Source of the DNA: Butyrivibrio hungatei NK4A153
GTDB taxonomy: Bacteria > Bacillota > Clostridia > Lachnospirales > Lachnospiraceae
Length of the DNA stretch: 64,000 nt
Reading direction: 5' to 3'
Assembly (NCBI RefSeq): GCF_000424465.1
Contig: NZ_AUJY01000002.1
Span: forward strand, 62,001 to 126,000
Both the position numbers and the translations under genes were made by a program. Positions 58,659 to 64,000 of this stretch are shown piece after piece. The notes under the pieces were generated by a model. The model was not told the DNA's origin. It was given only the letters and a program-made list of their open reading frames with translations, and did not search any database. Within the stretch, counting starts at the first letter, position 1, and each line of letters opens with the position of its first letter.

Positions 58659-58709
58659 TTGACATTAATGCGTTCGAGTGATATTTTGAAAATGTAAAGT
58701 GAACTTTAC
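58659..58709 (+). promoter_or_regulatory. Promoter and palindromic operator of the XRE/membrane protein pair
   Basis: TTGACA (58659-58664) and TATTTT (58682-58687), spacer 17. Immediately downstream GTAAAGT-GA-ACTTTAC (58694-58709) is a near-perfect palindrome at the expected transcription start, a likely autoregulatory site for the XRE protein. The rest of 58498-58757 shows no gene. Confidence 0.65.
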
Positions 58710-58757
58710 GTAGGTACCATTTTTTTTCAAGAATTATTCTGTGAAAGGAGGATTCTT

Positions 58758-58958
58758 TTGAAAAATCGAATAGAAGAAATCAGAAACGAAAAGAATCTTC
58801 GTCAGGAAGAACTAGCCAAAGCAATGGGGGTCTCCCGCCAGACTATCAGTTCTCTTGAGAACGGAAGATATAACCCTTCGATAATGTTGGCGCATAAGCT
58901 TGCCAAGTTCTTTGAGATGACGATTGAAGAAATATTTATTTTTGAGGAGGATGAATGA
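58758..58958 (+). CDS. Small XRE-family regulator
   Basis: A 66-residue HTH_3 protein that is almost only the DNA-binding domain: IRNEKNLRQEELAKAMGVSRQTISSLENG, then NPSIMLAHKLAKFF and an acidic tail. It begins at TTG 58758 behind AAAGGAGG; no ATG is near. The next gene starts two bases later, and such pairs with a small membrane protein are common, probably autoregulated through the palindrome upstream. Confidence 0.93.
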   Translation: MKNRIEEIRNEKNLRQEELAKAMGVSRQTISSLENGRYNPSIMLAHKLAKFFEMTIEEIFIFEEDE

Positions 58959-58959
58959 T

Positions 58960-59367
58960 ATGTATATGAATAAATTTAAATTTGCATTGAGTATTTTCTG
59001 GATAGTTCTTGGAGGTGTTCTTATAATCCTCTCTGCTTTAGATATAATTGACGGCACGATGTATGCATGTATGGGCGGAGCCCTTATCGCAGTAGGTGCG
59101 CTCTTGGTTTTCAGATGGACAAAGTACGAAAAAGACGCTGCATACCGCGAAAAAATCGATGTAGAAATTGGGGACGAGCGCAATAAATACATAAGCATGC
59201 TCAGCTGGTCTTATACCGGATACGCCGCAATCATTATTGCAGCAGTCGGATCAATCATCGCATTCATACTTAAACAAGATGAGCTCAACCGCTATCTATC
59301 CTGTACATTTGCTTTCATGATGATAATCAGATATATCACATATTTCATTGCAACAAAGAAAAACTGA
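58960..59367 (+). CDS. Small membrane protein paired with the XRE regulator
   Basis: A 135-residue protein with four predicted membrane helices in two pairs (SIFWIVLGGVLIILSAL, MYACMGGALIAVGALLVF, YTGYAAIIIAAVGSIIAFIL, FAFMMIIRYITYFIA) and a charged middle loop (KYEKDAAYREKIDVEIGDERN). GAGGAGG ends nine bases before ATG 58960. The family recurs beside small XRE genes in Firmicutes; function unknown, possibly a sensor of envelope state. Confidence 0.8.
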   Translation: MYMNKFKFALSIFWIVLGGVLIILSALDIIDGTMYACMGGALIAVGALLVFRWTKYEKDAAYREKIDVEIGDERNKYISMLSWSYTGYAAIIIAAVGSIIAFILKQDELNRYLSCTFAFMMIIRYITYFIATKKN

Positions 59368-59513
59368 TTTTGTCGGAAGACGTGCAAATAGACAAAAAAA
59401 TGAGTAGAATAGTATTAGCAGAAACCACAGCCTGTGTTACGGCAAAAACACGGGATTATCAGTTTGGTAACTAATAGCAGCAGTATCTTAAACAGGGTAG
59501 GAGACGGATTATT

Positions 59514-61001
59514 ATGATTACGAACGATAAGGGACTGGTAGGATTTAAACACAAGATCATGGAAGAAGTCTGCAGACTTGCGTGGAACGATGAACTCGAC
59601 GAGGAGCACAAAGAGCAGCTTGTTTATAAGCTTGCACCGGGGCCAAAGCCTGTATACAGGTGCTGCGTGTACAAAGAGCGTGAGATTGTGCGCCAGAGAA
59701 TACGTCTTGCTTGCGGTCTTAGCACAACATACAATGAGGGATCAAAAAATATCGTGCAGGTAATTGACCCGGCATGTGACGAGTGTCCTATTCATGCTTT
59801 TTCCGTAACTGATAATTGCCGTTTTTGTATGGGAAAAGCCTGTCTTAACTCATGTAAATTTGATGCGATACATCCCGGAGATGTCAGGATGCACATCGAT
59901 TCCGCTAAGTGTAAAGAGTGCGGAATGTGCGCAGGTGCCTGCCCGTACGGGGCTATCGTTCATCTCGAGCGCCCATGCCACAAGGCTTGCCCTGTCGGCG
60001 CTATCACTTATGATGAGAATGGCTATTGCAAGATTGACGAGAGCAAGTGCATTCAGTGCGGTCATTGTATCCACAGCTGTCCGTTCGGAGCAATCGGCTC
60101 CAAGACATTCCTTGTTCAGATAATAGAAGCAATTAAGTCGGGAAAAGAAGTCATAGCAATGTGTGCACCCGCTACCGAAGGGCAGTTTGGCGAAGACATC
60201 TCTATGGCTGCCGTTAAAAATGCGCTGATAAAACTTGGCTTTGCAGATATGGTTGAGGTTGGCCTCGGAGGCGATATGACAGCCGCTTATGAGTCAAAAG
60301 AGTGGGCCGAAGCCTATGCAGAGGGCAAAAAAATGACGACTTCATGCTGTCCTGCGTTTATCAACATGCTGAAAAAACACTTCCCTGAGCAGTTTGAAAA
60401 CAACATGTCATCAACCGTTTCGCCTATGTGTGCGATTTCAAGGTATCTCAAGGCAACACGTCCGGGATGCGTCACAGTATTTGTCGGACCTTGCATTGCC
60501 AAGAAGTCTGAGGCAATTGATGAGAGCGTTCCGGATAATGCAGATTATGTAGTAACCTACGGAGAGCTGCGCGCTCTTATGAGGTCAAAAGATATAGATT
60601 TCGAGCCTGTAACAGATGAATATCAGGAATCTTCCATCTGGGGCAAACGTTTTGCGACAAGCGGAGGCGTTGCCAATGCGGTTATTGAGTGCATGAAAGA
60701 GAGAGGCGAAGACGTAAGTAATATCAAGCTTCACCGCGTTGCCGGTGGCAATGAGTGTAAAAAAGCTCTCTTACTTCTTAAAGCGGGACGACTTCCCGAG
60801 GACTTCATCGAAGGAATGGTATGTCCCGGAGGCTGTGTAGGTGGCCCGTCAAAACACAAGACGGAAGTCGAGATTACAAAGGCAAGAGAATCGCTTCTTT
60901 CAAAAGCTGATGACAGAAAAGTATTAGATAATCTCAAGAAATATCCTATGGATAAATTTTCGATGCATAGAGACGGCAAAAAAATAGACCTTCCGGATTA
61001 A
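59514..61001 (+). CDS. Monomeric [FeFe]-hydrogenase homologue, group-B-like
   Basis: A 495-residue protein with an N-terminal ferredoxin region (four Cys clusters between about 80 and 200, including CKECGMCAGACP and CIQCGHCIHSCP) and the H-cluster domain. Motif L1 is TSCCPAF (Cys278/Cys279), L2 GPCIAKKSE (Cys327), L3 CPGGCVGGPSK (Cys437, Cys441). Group A enzymes have TSCCPxW and MPCxxKxxE, so this looks like a group B enzyme, whose role in fermentative Clostridia is little known. No maturation genes (hydEFG) are in the window. Confidence 0.88.
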   Translation: MITNDKGLVGFKHKIMEEVCRLAWNDELDEEHKEQLVYKLAPGPKPVYRCCVYKEREIVRQRIRLACGLSTTYNEGSKNIVQVIDPACDECPIHAFSVTDNCRFCMGKACLNSCKFDAIHPGDVRMHIDSAKCKECGMCAGACPYGAIVHLERPCHKACPVGAITYDENGYCKIDESKCIQCGHCIHSCPFGAIGSKTFLVQIIEAIKSGKEVIAMCAPATEGQFGEDISMAAVKNALIKLGFADMVEVGLGGDMTAAYESKEWAEAYAEGKKMTTSCCPAFINMLKKHFPEQFENNMSSTVSPMCAISRYLKATRPGCVTVFVGPCIAKKSEAIDESVPDNADYVVTYGELRALMRSKDIDFEPVTDEYQESSIWGKRFATSGGVANAVIECMKERGEDVSNIKLHRVAGGNECKKALLLLKAGRLPEDFIEGMVCPGGCVGGPSKHKTEVEITKARESLLSKADDRKVLDNLKKYPMDKFSMHRDGKKIDLPD

Positions 61002-61012
61002 CGGAAGGCCTG
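60989..61012 (+). terminator. Weak terminator overlapping the hydrogenase stop codon
   Basis: CCTTCCG (60989-60995) pairs with CGGAAGG (61002-61008); the loop contains the TAA stop. Only a short T stretch follows. Confidence 0.55.
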
Positions 61013-61026
61013 TTTATTCAGCAGGT

Positions 61027-61812
61027 TTATTCAGCGGTGGCTTGTGAGTCTGTGTCATTTTTTATGACAAGTTTGTCAATATTGAGTGCGCTTGACGAAA
61101 ATACAGTCTTAACGATCCACACAAGAAGCACGAATACAAGCAAAGGAATCACGCATGCCGTTACGATCATTACTGCGAGTGATTCAAGCATGTTCTTTAA
61201 GAAATTTGAAACCTTGTCGATCGTGTCGGTGGTTATCGTACTGAGTTCGCTAAGGAGCCCTGAATCGGATTCGCCTTCAAGATTGAGGTCGCTGTATTCT
61301 TCAATCGTGGACTCAACCTTTGCTGACTGAGTCTGATAAACTTTGTCGGAAAGCCAGATGCTTGAAGGAACAAGAAGGAATATGACGATTCCAACGATTC
61401 CGATTCTTGCGGCCATGTCCGACAAGCTCTTTTTCTTAAGTAATATAGCTCCGCTTAAAAGCAGGCACGCAGCCGGAATAAGCACGGAAAATGAAACATA
61501 ACCGGTCAGCGTTATCATGAACTTCTCAAGGTACAGAGCACTAAGTATCAAGAGAAAATATGAAGCGAGATCTGCGAGCTGCTCTGAAATGGGTGTACAC
61601 AGATCGCCCGGAAGGAGTGACAAAGTTGCGGATGCCGCAGCGGCTCCTCCTGAGAGCTTCATGACTGTCGCAATCTTTGCGTCGGTCTGCTCGATTGAAT
61701 GCTTGTGATTTGCGGGATTAGCCGCTGTAGGAGCAATCTTTGTAAGCGATATAACTGCGATGAGAAGCAGTATTACTATTGTTGTTATCTTTTTTAAATT
61801 CATCCGTTTCAT
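61027..61812 (-). CDS. Membrane protein of unknown function, co-encoded with the DUF4230 protein
   Basis: A 261-residue protein. An N-terminal helix (8-25) is followed by a loop, three central helices (about 83-165), a 60-residue polar segment (YSDLNLEGESDSGLLSEL) and a last helix pair (about 205-240). No family recognised. It starts five bases after the DUF4230 gene stop, so they are co-expressed. Confidence 0.75.
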   Translation of the reverse strand: MKRMNLKKITTIVILLLIAVISLTKIAPTAANPANHKHSIEQTDAKIATVMKLSGGAAAASATLSLLPGDLCTPISEQLADLASYFLLILSALYLEKFMITLTGYVSFSVLIPAACLLLSGAILLKKKSLSDMAARIGIVGIVIFLLVPSSIWLSDKVYQTQSAKVESTIEEYSDLNLEGESDSGLLSELSTITTDTIDKVSNFLKNMLESLAVMIVTACVIPLLVFVLLVWIVKTVFSSSALNIDKLVIKNDTDSQATAE

Positions 61813-61817
61813 CCCCT

Positions 61818-62480
61818 TTATTTTATTTCAATCTGGTACTTTGATGCCTCGGGTAAGCTGTTTACAAAGTTTTCTATGATGGTCTTTGCCTGTGCATCGG
61901 ACTTTTCGAGAATCCCGTTTGCCAGCGCTTTTTCTTTTGCGGCAGCTTCGAATTTGGCGAGCGAAGTGTTGTAATCCTCAAGCTTTAAAGGGTTCCACAA
62001 AGAGTCTTTTTCCGAATAGATCTTAAAGGTATCTTTGTCGATGTTTACGGAAAAAATCTCAGAGTCGGGAATGTCGATCGTGATAGTCTTGGCGTCGTCA
62101 TCCTTGCTGATTGCTATCTTCTCGAAGTCGACTCCTGCTGTGACAGCACCGTCATAACTGTATAAAAACTCGGACGAAGAAGTGATGAACTTCATTATTG
62201 TTTTTTCTTTGGTATATTTTTCAACCTGAGTGAAGTAATATTCCTGCGTTATGAGAGTTCCCATGTTCGCAATTCCTTCGCGGATCGTCTCGGTATTCAC
62301 CGTTACGATGACCTTGGCGGGGCTCTTTTTTACAGTGCTTTCCGTTGCGGCTATATCAGCGAGACTTGGCTCGGAGTTAGCGTTTTTCTTGTAATCGGTC
62401 AAAAGAACCAGCATAGCGATCACGGCAACCAGGATAACAGCTATGTATAGGTAGTTTTTATTTTTTTTGAAAAAATCCAT
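61818..62480 (-). CDS. DUF4230-type membrane-anchored protein
   Basis: A 220-residue protein with one N-terminal membrane helix (YLYIAVILVAVIAMLVLL) and an extracytoplasmic domain in which YDGAVTAGVDFEKI and ITIDIPDSEIFSVNID match the DUF4230 pattern I know. The function of the family is unknown. GGAGG six bases before ATG 62480 sets the start, shortening the longest frame by 36 residues. First gene of a two-gene minus-strand operon. Confidence 0.8.
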   Translation of the reverse strand: MDFFKKNKNYLYIAVILVAVIAMLVLLTDYKKNANSEPSLADIAATESTVKKSPAKVIVTVNTETIREGIANMGTLITQEYYFTQVEKYTKEKTIMKFITSSSEFLYSYDGAVTAGVDFEKIAISKDDDAKTITIDIPDSEIFSVNIDKDTFKIYSEKDSLWNPLKLEDYNTSLAKFEAAAKEKALANGILEKSDAQAKTIIENFVNSLPEASKYQIEIK

Positions 62481-62783
62481 ACGTAAACCTCCGTTATATT
62501 GCATCTTCAGCCGATGCGCAGAAAAGTCATGCAAGAAAAAGCATGCGGGCATCTGTTCGCAAAGAGCGGCCAAAAAGAAAATATGCAATTCAATTTTATC
62601 ATTTAGTGACCAAAAGATACAGTGACAGCAAAATTGTCAGTATTGGGTATAAGGTAATGTGCTTGTGGCTCATCAAAGTTTGAGTTAAAATGATGCGGTT
62701 GGAAATTTGAGGTTACCCGGTAAGTGATTGGTAGCTTTGCAAAAATATATGAATATGATAGGAAAAAAGGGAAGTTAAGTAAA

Positions 62784-63725
62784 ATGAGTGCTTTTATAGT
62801 AATGCAGCAAATGGGGATGATAGTCATTCTTGTTTCTGTCGGAATTTATCTTTATAAGAAAGGTGTCGTAGACAATACGGTTTCAAAGCAGCTGTCGGTG
62901 ATTGTCATGGATATATGCAATCCCGCGCTAATACTGGCGTCGATTCTTACGGGAAATGTCGATATAAGTCATCAGGTTCTTTTGGAAGCGGTTATCCTCG
63001 GCGTTTTATTTTATGCATTTCTTATGATATTCGGAGCTCTTTTTCCCGCGATACTCGGAGTTGTTAGGGAAAAAAGAAGATTTTACAATCTCATGGTTGT
63101 TTATACAAATGTAGGGTTCATCGGAATTCCCGTTGCTAAGGCAATACTTCCGGACAAAGCCATCATCTACGTTATCGTATGCAATATCATGTACAGCCTT
63201 CTCTTTTACACCCATGGAATCTCTGTCCTCAGCAATGGAAAAGAGAAGATGAGCTTGAAAAAAGCTATGAGCCCGGGAACTATAATGGCGCTCCTTAGCC
63301 TTGTTGTGTGCTGGTTTAAGATTACACCGCCGCCGATCGTGACAAACAGCGTAAGTTATATCGGCAATGCGACGGTCTTTTTGTCTATGACGCTTCTTGG
63401 TGTTTCCATAGCAAGATCCGGAGTCAAAAGCGGGTTCAAGGATCTCAGAATCTGGGGATATATTGCTATCAGGATGGTACTTCTCCCTGTGGCTATGTTC
63501 TACATATTGAGAGCAATCGGATGTGACGATGTGGCAGTACTTGGATTTTGTCTGATGGCAACAATGCCTGTCGGAAATCTTCCTCTTATTCAGTCTGAAA
63601 AGATCGGGGAGGATACGCGGATACTCTCAGGAGCCATCACGGTTACAACAATTGTTTCGATGGTGACGATAACAGTTCTTATGATTCTTTTCACAGGCGC
63701 ATTGGATATCAGTGCATCATATTGA
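62784..63725 (+). CDS. AEC-family transporter
   Basis: A 313-residue permease of about ten membrane helices in two repeats. VVYTNVGFIGIPVAKAIL carries the conserved TxNxGFxGxP-like motif of the auxin efflux carrier family, and LCL-MATMPVGNLPLI-type sequence ends it. Bacterial members export or import organic acids such as malate. ATG 62784 behind AAAAGGGAAG is used; an upstream start at 62724 has no ribosome site. Confidence 0.9.
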   Translation: MSAFIVMQQMGMIVILVSVGIYLYKKGVVDNTVSKQLSVIVMDICNPALILASILTGNVDISHQVLLEAVILGVLFYAFLMIFGALFPAILGVVREKRRFYNLMVVYTNVGFIGIPVAKAILPDKAIIYVIVCNIMYSLLFYTHGISVLSNGKEKMSLKKAMSPGTIMALLSLVVCWFKITPPPIVTNSVSYIGNATVFLSMTLLGVSIARSGVKSGFKDLRIWGYIAIRMVLLPVAMFYILRAIGCDDVAVLGFCLMATMPVGNLPLIQSEKIGEDTRILSGAITVTTIVSMVTITVLMILFTGALDISASY

Positions 63726-63796
63726 AATTATCAGGGCGGTTAACATAAAAATGAATAATTTCAAAAATATGATAAGCTGCTAAGGCAGTAAAAATT

Positions 63797-63823
63797 TAGA
63801 AAAAGTTAATGACTTTACGATAA
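63797..63823 (+). promoter_or_regulatory. Candidate sigma-28 (flagellar) promoter
   Basis: TAGA (63797-63800), 15 bp, then TACGATAA (63816-63823), close to the TAAA-N15-GCCGATAA consensus used for chemotaxis genes in motile Firmicutes. It lies about 97 bp before a chemoreceptor start. Confidence 0.55.
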
Positions 63824-63919
63824 AACATGGAATATTTTTACGTTCAAAAATGTTATGATTATTGTATATTCAGTTACAACATGATACATGCTCTTTCTTT
63901 GTAATAAGGAGGCCCGTAG

Positions 63920-64000
63920 ATGAAAAAGATCAACGACTTGAAGATCTATATCAAAATGAGCCTTGTAATAGGTCTTGTGATCATGATTGGACTCGGAAGT
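63920..64000 (+). CDS. Methyl-accepting chemotaxis protein, 3'-truncated by window end
   Basis: Only 27 codons are visible. MKKINDLKIYIKMSLVIGLV followed by IMIGLGS is the cytoplasmic leader and first membrane helix typical of chemoreceptors with a four-helix-bundle sensor. AAGGAGG is at about 63906-63912. The sigma-28-like promoter supports the call; the identity is inferred from this short piece only. Confidence 0.6.
   Translation, partial: MKKINDLKIYIKMSLVIGLVIMIGLGS

Overview
The window reads as one contiguous chromosomal segment of a low-to-mid-GC Gram-positive bacterium of the Clostridia, most like a Lachnospiraceae fibre degrader of the Butyrivibrio/Pseudobutyrivibrio type. This is an inference from AGGAGG-type ribosome sites, a secreted RICIN-pectate lyase, a secreted multi-CBM protein, an [FeFe]-hydrogenase-like protein, chemoreceptors and small XRE regulators. 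No rRNA, CRISPR array or intact prophage was seen.

Layout. 1-4.8 kb: end of tcdA, then nadABC with the niaR repressor. 5-10 kb: secreted HExxH protein, Pr6Pr membrane protein, orphan cbiL, msrA, phosphodiesterase. 10-13 kb: ribbon-helix-helix/HipA-like toxin-antitoxin pair with a perfect 15-bp inverted-repeat operator, then a decayed stretch with three gene remnants around an intact thioredoxin. 13-17.4 kb: three-gene operon ending in a solute-binding/vWA lipoprotein, then a PRTase-TRSP protein. 17.4-23.6 kb: pectate lyase, an RNA-rich locus (tandem-hairpin repeat, degenerate tRNA-Leu-like sequence, and a roughly 490-nt multi-helix RNA candidate closed by its own terminal helix), small XRE regulator, chemoreceptor. 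23.8-28.2 kb: nucleoside phosphorylase, small enzymes, an ATPase preceded by a double inverted-repeat array, flavodoxin. 28.2-36 kb: a second structured RNA candidate with its own promoter, a radical SAM/SPASM enzyme paired with a small Cys/YGPP lipoprotein, and a putative defence island (AAA ATPase plus RloB/TOPRIM-like partner; PLD-helicase-DUF3427 plus NUDIX). 36-49 kb: MetE-like enzyme, an Fe-S/redox operon, two polar amino acid ABC transporters, panBCD. 49-64 kb: four-CBM6/one-CBM2 secreted protein, CDP-alditol-like pair, IS91-like element, MFS transporter, polysaccharide deacetylase, group-B-like [FeFe] hydrogenase homologue, AEC transporter and the start of a chemoreceptor behind a sigma-28-like promoter.

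Together the core genes cover cofactor supply (NAD, pantothenate), amino acid uptake, redox chemistry and extracellular plant-polymer attack. The accessory genes cluster in AT-richer islands. The most interesting signals are non-coding: the large RNA at 20.2-20.7 kb, two copies of a tandem-hairpin element that differ by compensatory changes, and three copies of a hairpin with a fixed AGGAGAGA loop and co-varying stems. The paired radical SAM enzyme and YGPP lipoprotein are the best protein-level candidate for an unusual system. All family names come from reading motifs by eye; no database search was run.
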